Of a stretch of 64,000 nucleotides of DNA, positions 9,537 to 16,946 are shown in pieces. Made by a program: the position numbers and the translations under genes. The DNA lies in contig NZ_SACP01000001.1 in NCBI RefSeq assembly GCF_004004555.2, positions 310,001 through 374,000 of the forward strand, written 5' to 3'. The first letter of the stretch is position 1. Every line of letters begins with the position of its first letter. The notes under the pieces were generated by a model that worked only from the letters and a program-made list of their open reading frames with translations, was not told the origin of the DNA and made no database searches. The stretch is from Methylobacterium oryzihabitans. Its GTDB lineage: Bacteria; Pseudomonadota; Alphaproteobacteria; Rhizobiales; Beijerinckiaceae.

Positions 9537-10499
9537 ATGACCGCCCCCCGCCTCGACGTGGTGATCGTCAACTGGAACAGCGGCGACCTGCTGCGCGCCT
9601 GCCTCGCCAGCCTCGACGCGAGCCGGGACGCCGAGGCGCTGCGGGTCGTCGTCGTCGACAACGCCTCGACCGACGACTCGCTCGCCGACCTGCCGGCCTC
9701 CCGCCACGACCTCGTCGTGCTGCGCAACCGCGACAACCTCGGCTTCGGCCGCGCCTGCAACCTCGGGGCGGCGACCGGGCGGGCGCCCGCGATCCTGTTC
9801 CTCAACCCCGACACCCGGGTCGAGCCGGACAGTCTGTGGACCGCGCTGGCGGCGCTCGACGGCGACATGCGGGTCGGCGTGGTCGGGGCGCAGCTGCGCG
9901 ACGCCGACGGGTCGATCCAGCGCAGTTGCGCCCGCGAGCCGACGGCCGCCAGCCTGCTGTGGCAGGCGCTGTCCCTCGACCGGATCCTGCCGTGGGTCTT
10001 CCCGCCGCACTTCATGCGCGAGTGGGACCACGCCCGCAGCCGCAGCGTCGATCAGGTGATGGGCGCCTTCCTGATGATCGAGCGCCGCCTGTTTGACACC
10101 CTCGGCGGCTTCGACGAGGACTTCTTCGTCTATTACGAGGACGTCGACCTCTGCACGCGGGTGCGGACGCTCGGCTTCCGTGTCCGCCACGTCGCCGAGG
10201 CTCCGGTCTGGCACCGCGGCCAGGGCACCACCGAGGCGGTCCGGGAGCGGCGGCTGTTCTACTACCTGCGCGGCCAGATCCAGTATGCGCTCAAGCACCA
10301 CGGTCTCCCCGCCGCCGCGGCGCTGGCGGGGGCCGTCCTGCTCGGGCAGATCCCGCTGCGCCTCGCGCGCGCCGCCCTGCGCCGCAACCCCGAAGAGGCC
10401 CGGCAGGTCGTCGGCGCGGCCCGGCTGCTGGTCCGCGCGCTCCCGGCGATCCTGTTGCCGTCCCGCCACACCCCGCGCCCGATACCGCCCCCGACCTGA
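9537..10499 (+). CDS. Family 2 glycosyltransferase (rhamnosyltransferase-like)
   Basis: 320 residues, GT-A fold. VVIVNWNSG (8-16), DNASTDDS (41-48, nucleotide-sugar binding), NPDTR (90-94, the DXD-equivalent metal site) and the acceptor-side YYEDVDLCTR motif define the WbbL/RfbF-like branch of GT2 that transfers rhamnose or related sugars to polysaccharide precursors. A basic, amphipathic C-terminal region (about 240-300) probably anchors it to the inner membrane. It starts at ATG 9537, directly after a palindromic repeat. It is the first gene of a four-gene rightward cluster with another glycosyltransferase and two membrane proteins, which suggests assembly of a surface glycan. Donor and acceptor cannot be read from sequence. 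Confidence 0.85.
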   Translation: MTAPRLDVVIVNWNSGDLLRACLASLDASRDAEALRVVVVDNASTDDSLADLPASRHDLVVLRNRDNLGFGRACNLGAATGRAPAILFLNPDTRVEPDSLWTALAALDGDMRVGVVGAQLRDADGSIQRSCAREPTAASLLWQALSLDRILPWVFPPHFMREWDHARSRSVDQVMGAFLMIERRLFDTLGGFDEDFFVYYEDVDLCTRVRTLGFRVRHVAEAPVWHRGQGTTEAVRERRLFYYLRGQIQYALKHHGLPAAAALAGAVLLGQIPLRLARAALRRNPEEARQVVGAARLLVRALPAILLPSRHTPRPIPPPT

Positions 10500-10641
10500 G
10501 TTCGCCCATCCCCCCGGCGCAAGCGCTCCGGTCCGCCCGGCCCCTGACGCAAAGCCGCCACAGACACCCCGAAGAGGACGGTGTGGCTCCGGCCTCGTCC
10601 GGACACGCGCTCGTCCTTCCCAGCGAGAGTCACGACTTCCC

Positions 10642-11424
10642 ATGCTGCACGGCCGAAGACTCGCCGTGGTCCTGCCCGCCTACAACGCGGCCAGCACCCT
10701 GCGACGCACCTACGCGGAGATCCCGCACGACATCGTCGACGACGTCATCCTCACCGACGACGCCAGCACCGACGACACGGTCGCGGTCGCGCGGGAACTC
10801 GGGATCCACACCATCCGCCACCAGAGCAACCGCGGCTACGGCGGGAACCAGAAGACCTGCTACGCCACCGCCCTGGAGCGCGGCGCCGACATCGTCATCA
10901 TGGTCCACCCCGACTACCAGTACTCGCCCCGCCTCGTCACCGCGATGGCGTCGATGATCGTCTCGGGCGAGTACGACGCGGTGCTGGCCTCGCGCATCCT
11001 CGGCGGCGGCGCGCTGACCGGCGGCATGCCGCTCTACAAGTACGTCGCCAACCGCGGCCTGACGCTGTTTCAGAACATCGTCATGGGCCAGAAGATCTCC
11101 GAGTACCACACCGGCTACCGCGCCTGGAGCCGCACCGCCCTGGAGCGGATCCCGCTGCTGCGCTGCTCCGAGGACTTCGTGTTCGACAACCAGATGCTGG
11201 CCCAGGCGCTGCACCACGGGTTCCGGGTCGGCGAGATCTCCTGTCCGACCAAGTATTTCCCGGAAGCCTCGTCGATCAACTTCCGCCGCAGCGTGATCTA
11301 CGGGCTCGGCGTGCTCGACACAGCAATGACCTACCGGCTGCACCGCAGCGGCATCCGCCGCTCGCCGCTGTTCACGGATGGGCCGGACGGCGTCATCGGT
11401 CCGGCGGCGGGAGCCCGCCCGTGA
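10642..11424 (+). CDS. Family 2 glycosyltransferase, dolichyl/polyprenyl-phosphate mannose synthase type
   Basis: 260 residues. LPAYN (11-15), DDASTDD (39-45), a glycine-rich GYGGNQ and HPDYQY (89-94) are the DPM1/GtrB-like signature for enzymes that load a sugar onto polyprenyl phosphate, or transfer it, at the inner membrane. Here there is no C-terminal pair of membrane helices, unlike GtrB, so it is a soluble or peripheral form. The start is ATG 10642, 142 bases after the preceding gene; the frame is open upstream but shows no family similarity there. The stop overlaps the GTG of the next gene. A lipid-linked sugar made here could feed the neighbouring cluster; that is inference. Confidence 0.82.
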   Translation: MLHGRRLAVVLPAYNAASTLRRTYAEIPHDIVDDVILTDDASTDDTVAVARELGIHTIRHQSNRGYGGNQKTCYATALERGADIVIMVHPDYQYSPRLVTAMASMIVSGEYDAVLASRILGGGALTGGMPLYKYVANRGLTLFQNIVMGQKISEYHTGYRAWSRTALERIPLLRCSEDFVFDNQMLAQALHHGFRVGEISCPTKYFPEASSINFRRSVIYGLGVLDTAMTYRLHRSGIRRSPLFTDGPDGVIGPAAGARP

Positions 11425-12158
11425 CCCGGCTGCGCGCCGCCCTGGCGCGGCCGCTCGCCGCCGCGCTGCTGCTGGTGCTCGCCGGCGGCACGCTGCTTGG
11501 CCTCGCCTCCCCGGCGACCGTGACCGCCGCGGCGGCCGGGATCGCCGCGGCCTGCGAGCACGCCGGCCCCCTCGGCTGGGTGCTGATCGCGGTGATCCAG
11601 GTCTCGGTCGTCGTGAGCGGGGCGCTGCCGGCCTCGCTGATCGGGATGGTCGCCGGCGCGCTCTACGGGCCCGCCCTCGGGTTCGTGCTCGCCTGCATCG
11701 GCACCCTCGCGGGCGCGATGCTGAGCTTCGCCATCGGCCGCACCATCGCGCGCCCGCTCGCCGCCAGCATCGGCGGCGGGCGGCTGCGGCTCGACCGCGT
11801 CGATGCCCTGCTGGAGCGCAAGGGCTGGCGGGCGGTCTGCCTGCTGCGCCTGTCGCCGGTGATGCCGTTCGCGATCGCGAGCTACGCGCTCAGCGCCACC
11901 CGGGTCCGTCCAGGCGCCTACTTCGTCGGCACCCTCGCCGCCCTGCCGTCGCTGCTGGCCTACGTCGCCGCCGGCGCGGTCGGCCGCAGCGGCGGCGAGG
12001 CGTGGCTCGGCGGCGAGAGCTGGGTGTTCCCGGCCCTGTTCTGCGTCGGCGCCGCGGCGACGCTCGTGCTGGTGGTCCAGGTCCGCCGCTCGCTGTGTCG
12101 CGCGGTCGGCGGCGAGGCCGGCGACTGGGCGGCGCCGGCCGCCGAGGCCGGGCGATGA
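11421..12158 (+). CDS. TVP38/TMEM64 (DedA-like, SNARE-associated) membrane protein
   Basis: 245 residues with about six hydrophobic segments. The conserved block SGALPASLIGMVAGALYGP...G...GAMLSFAIGR and the later LLRLSPVMPFAIASYALS are typical of the VTT/TVP38 domain. Members act as, or resemble, lipid scramblases or transporters (DedA family: polyprenyl-phosphate recycling; TMEM64: lipid handling). GTG start within GTGA overlap. Placement between a polyprenyl-sugar-type glycosyltransferase and a DUF2142 membrane protein suggests a role with lipid carriers in glycan export. Specific function unproven. Confidence 0.82.
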   Translation: MTRLRAALARPLAAALLLVLAGGTLLGLASPATVTAAAAGIAAACEHAGPLGWVLIAVIQVSVVVSGALPASLIGMVAGALYGPALGFVLACIGTLAGAMLSFAIGRTIARPLAASIGGGRLRLDRVDALLERKGWRAVCLLRLSPVMPFAIASYALSATRVRPGAYFVGTLAALPSLLAYVAAGAVGRSGGEAWLGGESWVFPALFCVGAAATLVLVVQVRRSLCRAVGGEAGDWAAPAAEAGR

Positions 12159-13651
12159 GCCTCGGCCCGCGCCTGCGGGCCCTGCCGGCCTTCGGCCCGC
12201 GGCTCGCGGTCCTGGCCTTCCTGGTGCTCGGCCTGCCGGTCGCCGTGGTGTTCGCCCTGCTGGTGCCGCTCGGCGACGTCGCGGACGAACCCTCGCATCT
12301 CGTGCGTGCCGCGAGCCTGCTCGACGGCCGGTTCGTCGGCCACCGCGAGACCATCACGCTGCCCGACGGCACCCCGTTCGTGGCGGCCGGCGTCACCGTG
12401 GCGCCGATCTGGGGCGACCTCAGCCGCTCGCGCGAGCCGGCCGACGTGTCGCGGCGGGCGGACCCGCAGCCGCATCCCGACCTCGGCCGCGGCGCCTGGG
12501 ACGAGACCCGGCGCTTCGCCGCGATCTACACCATCTCGACCTATTTCCCGGTCTTCTACGCTCCGGCCGCCCTCGGCCTCGGCGCCGCGAAGCTCGCCGG
12601 GCTGCCGCCGCGGGACGCGACCGTGGCCGGGCGCCTCGCCAACGTGCTCGCCTACGCCCTGATGGCGGTCGCCGCCCTCGCGGTCTCCCGCCGCGGCCGG
12701 CCGCTGATCTTCGCCGTGCTGGTCGTGCCGATGTCGCTGTCGCTCGCCGGCTCGTTCAACCAGGACGGGCTGATGATCGCCGCCTCGGTGCTCGCCGTGG
12801 CGCTGGCCTCGCGCTCGTGGACCGGCGACGCCGAGGATGATCGCTTCGCCCGTCCCGCCTGGATCCTGGCCGCGCTGCTGGTCGGGCTGGTGGCGCTCGC
12901 CAAGCCGCCCTACGCGCTCCTCGCGGTGGTCCTGCTCGGGCGGCTGCCGTGGCGCGACGGCCTGCGCGCCTGGGGGCCGCTCGCCCTGCGCCGCGGCGGC
13001 CTCGGGGTGCTGGCGGTGCTGCCGGCCGCCCTGTGGACGGTCTTCGTCACCGCCACCGTCTCGACGCCGTTCCCGCGCCCGGCCCACGAGGCCGGCCCGC
13101 TCTGGCCCGGCCCGCAGCCGACGGTCTTCACCAGCACCGACCCGACGGCGCAGCTCCAGGTGCTCGCGGCGCAGCCGCTGCGATTCGTCACGATCCCGTT
13201 CCACTACCTGCTGACGATCAAGCACATCAAGGGCCTGCTCGCGAGCCTGATCGGAATCCTCGGCTGGCTCGACCGCTCGTTCCCGGTCCCGCTCTACTGG
13301 CTCTGGGCGCTGGCCCTGGTGGCCGCCCTGGTGCCCGCCCGACGTCCTGCGCCGGGCCGGACCCTGCCCGATCTCGCCCTGCTGGCGGCGGCGGGCCTCG
13401 TCTGCGTCTGGGCCATCGTGCTGTCGCAGTACCTGACCTGGACCGCGGTCGGCATCCCGCGGGTCGACGGTCCGCAGGGCCGCTACCTGCTTCCGGTCCT
13501 GCCCCTGATGGCCTTGCTGCTGCCCGAGGGCGAGGGGCTGCCGAAGGAGGAGGCCGGCGAGGGCTGGCGCCGCGCCGCCCGGCTGCTGCCGGTCGCGGCG
13601 GCAATCGTGGATCTGGCGGTGGTGCCGGTGTGGGTGCCGCGGATGGGATGA
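12155..13651 (+). CDS. DUF2142 multi-pass membrane protein
   Basis: 498 residues with roughly ten hydrophobic helices. The first loop has the DEPSH motif (about residue 44-48) typical of DUF2142, a family resembling GT-C membrane glycosyltransferases, where an acidic residue in the first periplasmic loop is catalytic. A second loop (residues ~60-130) is periplasmic and rich in charged residues. ATGA overlap with the upstream gene places it in the same operon. It is a plausible GT-C enzyme that takes a lipid-linked sugar from the preceding glycosyltransferase; activity of DUF2142 proteins is largely unestablished. It ends the polysaccharide cluster. Confidence 0.75.
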   Translation: MSLGPRLRALPAFGPRLAVLAFLVLGLPVAVVFALLVPLGDVADEPSHLVRAASLLDGRFVGHRETITLPDGTPFVAAGVTVAPIWGDLSRSREPADVSRRADPQPHPDLGRGAWDETRRFAAIYTISTYFPVFYAPAALGLGAAKLAGLPPRDATVAGRLANVLAYALMAVAALAVSRRGRPLIFAVLVVPMSLSLAGSFNQDGLMIAASVLAVALASRSWTGDAEDDRFARPAWILAALLVGLVALAKPPYALLAVVLLGRLPWRDGLRAWGPLALRRGGLGVLAVLPAALWTVFVTATVSTPFPRPAHEAGPLWPGPQPTVFTSTDPTAQLQVLAAQPLRFVTIPFHYLLTIKHIKGLLASLIGILGWLDRSFPVPLYWLWALALVAALVPARRPAPGRTLPDLALLAAAGLVCVWAIVLSQYLTWTAVGIPRVDGPQGRYLLPVLPLMALLLPEGEGLPKEEAGEGWRRAARLLPVAAAIVDLAVVPVWVPRMG

Positions 13652-14098
13652 GCGGAGGTGAACCGGCCCCGCCGGCCCGAACTTCCGCGATCCGGTCGTC
13701 TCGGACTCACGCGCTGGATTCACGTCACCGACGCTCCCGGTTTCGAGCGGAAGCGACAGTCCGAGGCGTTCGGGCCATCGTCCGAGAACCGTATCATCGG
13801 TCCCGCCTCATGCCGTCCGCTTCCGCTCCGGCCATGTACCGGCGGCGGAGCCGATGCCGGTACCGGGAACGCCGATCGTCGGGGAGGGCCTTGCGCCCTC
13901 GCGCCGGCCCGCAGGAGCCGCTCAGCAGACTTGCGTTGGCACGCCAACGCTTCGTCCGCTTAGATTCTTGATTTGTCGCAGATTTTTGTCGCAAAACCGG
14001 CTACCACTTTTGCGAAATCTGCTTAGAGGAAGTCTCGCAGCACCGCACATCGCGGGCGGCGCGAACGGGTTCACGGGTCGACGGCAGGGATCGAGGGC
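13652..14098. other. Intergenic upstream of purM
   Basis: 447 bases without a supported gene. Notable content: an 18-base perfect palindrome at 13933-13950, a TTTTG-TCG-CAAAA dyad (13984-13996) and TTGTCGCA direct repeats at 13973-13980 and 13986-13993, in a segment clearly more AT-rich than its surroundings. This is the expected location of the purM promoter. Confidence 0.4.
13933..13966 (+). promoter_or_regulatory. Candidate purM promoter/operator
   Basis: The palindrome GCGTTGGC-AC-GCCAACGC (13933-13950) overlaps a TTGGCA -35-like hexamer (13936-13941; 5/6). A TAGATT -10-like hexamer follows at 13961-13966 with a 19-base spacer, slightly long. Binding of a repressor or activator to the dyad is conjecture. 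Confidence 0.25.
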
Positions 14099-15169
14099 AT
14101 GACGGGCGAGCGCCAGAGCGGGATGACCTATGCCGGGGCTGGGGTCGACATCGACGCCGGCAACGCGCTGGTCGAGGCGATCAAGCCCCTGGTGCGGGCG
14201 ACGCGCCGGCCGGGCGCCGATGCCGAGATCGGCGGGTTCGGCGGGCTGTTCGACCTCAAGGCCGCGGGCTTTCGCGATCCGATCCTGGTGGCCGCCAACG
14301 ACGGCGTCGGCACCAAGGTCAAGATCGCGATCGAGACCGGGCGCCACGATACGATCGGCATCGACCTCGTGGCCATGTGCGTCAACGACATCATCGTGCA
14401 GGGCGCCGAGCCGCTGTTCTTCCTCGACTACTACGCGACCGGCAAGCTGGTGCCGGGCGTCGGCGCCGACATCGTGCGCGGCATCGCCGAGGGCTGCCGG
14501 CAGGCCGGCTGCGCGCTGATCGGCGGCGAGACCGCCGAGATGCCGGGCCTCTACGACGGCCAGGACTACGACCTCGCCGGCTTCTCGGTCGGCGCCGCCG
14601 AGCGCGGCACCCTGCTGCCGCTCCCCGACATCGCGCCCGGCGACGTCGTGCTCGGCCTGCCCTCCTCGGGGGTGCATTCCAACGGCTTCTCGCTGGTCCG
14701 CCGCATCGTCGCCGCCTCCGGGCTGGCCTGGGACGCGCCCGCACCCTTCGCCCCCGGCCGCAGCCTCGGCGAGGCGCTGCTGGAGCCGACCCGAATCTAC
14801 GTCCGCCAACTCCTCGCGGCGCTGAAGGCCGAGCCGGGGGCGATCAAGGCGCTCGCCCACATCACCGGCGGCGGCTTCCCCGACAACCTGCCGCGGGTGC
14901 TGCCGGACGGGATCGGCATCGAGATCGACCTGTCGGCGGTGGTCGTGCCGCCGGTCTTCGGCTGGCTGGCGCGCACCGGCGGCGTCGCCGTGCCGGAGAT
15001 GCTGCGCACCTTCAACTGCGGCATCGGCATGGTGGTGGTGGCCGCCCCGGACCGGGCCGAGGCGCTCGCCGCCGCGCTCGCGGCGGCCGGCGAGGCGCCG
15101 GTGCGGCTCGGCCGCATCACGCCGGCCGGCGACACCCCCGTCACCTTCACCGGCACGCTCGCCCTGTGA
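14099..15169 (+). CDS. purM: Phosphoribosylformylglycinamidine cyclo-ligase (AIR synthetase)
   Basis: 356 residues. Closes the imidazole ring: ATP-dependent conversion of FGAM to AIR, step 5 of de novo purine synthesis, cytoplasmic. The N-terminal [25 protein letters not shown], the ATP-binding [29 protein letters not shown] and GGETAEMPG motifs are all canonical PurM. Length is that of the family. The annotated start ATG 14099 adds eight residues before MTYAG; an internal ATG at that position is possible. It overlaps purN by GTGA, the usual alphaproteobacterial purMN operon. Confidence 0.96.
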   Translation: MTGERQSGMTYAGAGVDIDAGNALVEAIKPLVRATRRPGADAEIGGFGGLFDLKAAGFRDPILVAANDGVGTKVKIAIETGRHDTIGIDLVAMCVNDIIVQGAEPLFFLDYYATGKLVPGVGADIVRGIAEGCRQAGCALIGGETAEMPGLYDGQDYDLAGFSVGAAERGTLLPLPDIAPGDVVLGLPSSGVHSNGFSLVRRIVAASGLAWDAPAPFAPGRSLGEALLEPTRIYVRQLLAALKAEPGAIKALAHITGGGFPDNLPRVLPDGIGIEIDLSAVVVPPVFGWLARTGGVAVPEMLRTFNCGIGMVVVAAPDRAEALAAALAAAGEAPVRLGRITPAGDTPVTFTGTLAL

Positions 15170-15831
15170 GCCCGCTGCCGCCGAATCCCAAGGCCGCGAT
15201 CCTGATCTCCGGCCGCGGCTCCAACATGGTGACGCTGATCGAGGCGGCGCGGGCGCCGGGCTACCCGGCCCGGATCGGCCTCGTGCTGTCGAACCGCCCC
15301 GGCGCCGGCGGGCTCGCCCGGGCCGAGGCGGCCGGTATCCCGACCGCCACGGTCGACCACAAGGAGTTTCCCGACCGGCCGGCCTTCGAGCGGGCGCTCG
15401 ACGCGCGGCTGCGCCGGGAGGGCATCGACCTCCTGGTGTTGGCCGGCTTCATGCGGGTGCTGACGCCGTGGTTCGTCGAGGCCTGGGCCGGGCGGATGCT
15501 CAACATCCACCCCTCGCTGCTGCCGCTGTTTCGCGGCACCCACACCCACGCCCAGGCCCTCGCGGCCGGCGTGCGGGTGCATGGCTGCACGGTGCACTTC
15601 GTGGTGCCGGAACTCGATGCCGGCCCGATCGTCGCCCAGGCCGCGGTGCCGGTGCTGCCCGACGACGACGAGGACGCGCTCGCCGCCCGGGTGCTGGAGC
15701 AGGAGCACCGGCTCTACCCGGCGGCGCTCGCCCTGGTCGCGGGCGGCCGGGCGGTGCTGCGGGACGGCCGGGTCGCGTTCGCCGCCGACCTTCCGCGGGC
15801 CGAGGGCGCCCTGCGGGTGCCGGGCGCCTGA
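15166..15831 (+). CDS. purN: Phosphoribosylglycinamide formyltransferase
   Basis: 221 residues, GTG start coupled to purM. Transfers the formyl group of 10-formyl-THF to GAR (step 3 of purine synthesis). The SGRGSNM phosphate loop near the N-terminus, the catalytic NIHPSLLP segment (Asn and His) and DAGPIVAQA (catalytic Asp) are intact, with [12 protein letters not shown] preceding. It is slightly longer at the N-terminus than minimal PurN. It ends 10 bases before the stop of a convergent gene. Confidence 0.96.
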   Translation: MSPLPPNPKAAILISGRGSNMVTLIEAARAPGYPARIGLVLSNRPGAGGLARAEAAGIPTATVDHKEFPDRPAFERALDARLRREGIDLLVLAGFMRVLTPWFVEAWAGRMLNIHPSLLPLFRGTHTHAQALAAGVRVHGCTVHFVVPELDAGPIVAQAAVPVLPDDDEDALAARVLEQEHRLYPAALALVAGGRAVLRDGRVAFAADLPRAEGALRVPGA

Positions 15832-15841
15832 GCTCTTCCGG

Positions 15842-16369
15842 TCATTCCTTGTAGAAGTTGCCGTAGCGGTCCTGCAACTCCTGCACTCGGGCGGCGGTCT
15901 TCGTCAGCTTGCACGAGCCGATCCCGGCACCCATGCCGGTGCCCTGGTGATACTCGGCGATGATGAGGTCGCCGCAATCGGCGTCGCGGTACCTGATCCA
16001 GTCCTGCTGCGCGGTCTTGAGATAATCCTTCCACTTCGCGGCGTCGGCCTTCGAGGTGGAGTTCTTGTCGATGCCAGCCTGCATCCTCCGGTAGACGTCG
16101 TTGAGCGCCCGGTCGGCCAGCGCCTGAGCCTGTTCGAGGCAGGCGGTCTGGACCGGGGACACCACGGCCGCGCAGGCGTTGTCGCCGGCCGCGACGGCGG
16201 CCTTGTAGGGCTGGACGAGACTGTCGCTCGCGATTCGCGCCTGCTTGGCGATGCAGGCATCGAGCGCCGGCCCCGGATCCATGCCGCAGACCTCGTCGGC
16301 GCGGGCGGTTCCGCCCGGGAGGCAGGCGGCGGCGAGCAGGAAGGCGGCGGTCAGGCGGCGGATCGTCAT
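15842..16369 (-). CDS. Secreted LprI/DUF1311-like protein
   Basis: 175 residues with a Sec signal peptide (MTIRRLTAAFLLAAACLPGGTARA|DE). The mature part has six cysteines and the DUF1311/LprI signature near the C-terminus (WKDYLKTAQQDWIRYRDADCG). Some LprI-type proteins inhibit lysozyme, but many are uncharacterised; periplasmic location is predicted. I use ATG 16369 rather than the in-frame GTG nine bases upstream because the signal peptide begins there. Convergent with purN and followed leftward by no cotranscribed gene. Confidence 0.72.
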   Translation of the reverse strand: MTIRRLTAAFLLAAACLPGGTARADEVCGMDPGPALDACIAKQARIASDSLVQPYKAAVAAGDNACAAVVSPVQTACLEQAQALADRALNDVYRRMQAGIDKNSTSKADAAKWKDYLKTAQQDWIRYRDADCGDLIIAEYHQGTGMGAGIGSCKLTKTAARVQELQDRYGNFYKE

Positions 16370-16490
16370 GGGCGGCACCGGTCGGAACGGAACGCCCGCT
16401 CCGGCCGTGGCCGGGCGGTGCGAGGACGGTCCCGTTATGCGCCGACCGGGCTTGCCAATGTGTTGTGCGGATCCGCCACCCGCACAGGCA

Positions 16491-16847
16491 TCACACCGGG
16501 CGCTGGAGCTTGCAGCTGTCGATCGCGCCGAGGGCCTTGGCGCGGGCCGAGTCGTTGAAGTAGCCGGTGGTGCGGTAGGCCTCGACCTCGGAGGCGTCGA
16601 GGGACTTCAGCGTCGCGCGGGCGTAACAGCCGCAGGGCCGGTCGAAGTTGGACTCGTCGCCCTTCTGCAGGCGGGCCTGGACGACCGCGCAGGCGCGGCG
16701 GACGCGGCCTTCCAGCTCCGACTTGGGCGCGGTCAGCAGGGCCGGGTCGGGCTGGTAGGTCTCGAGCTGCGACGAGGAGGCGCCGGCCAGGGCCGAGGTG
16801 GCGCCGAGGGCGATCAGGCCGGCGGCGAGGAGCGAGCGGAAACGCAT
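16491..16847 (-). CDS. Small secreted cysteine-containing protein, unknown function
   Basis: 118 residues starting at ATG 16847 with a clear signal peptide (MRFRSLLAAGLIALGATSALA). The mature domain (~97 residues) is rich in Ala/Arg/Glu and has four cysteines (AC-AVV, PCGCYA, DSCKL) that could form two disulfides. I do not recognise the family. It lies between a molybdopterin oxidoreductase and the LprI-like gene, all leftward, but the gaps (99 and 121 bases) do not prove an operon. Periplasmic location is inferred. Confidence 0.65.
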   Translation of the reverse strand: MRFRSLLAAGLIALGATSALAGASSSQLETYQPDPALLTAPKSELEGRVRRACAVVQARLQKGDESNFDRPCGCYARATLKSLDASEVEAYRTTGYFNDSARAKALGAIDSCKLQRPV

Positions 16848-16946
16848 GGGAGTGGGTCCGGTGGCGAAAGCTTGGCCGTTGGACCCCGAACCCCGGGCCC
16901 GCGCAAGAGCCGGGACGACACACAAGCGGCGAAACCGCGCCCGGCC

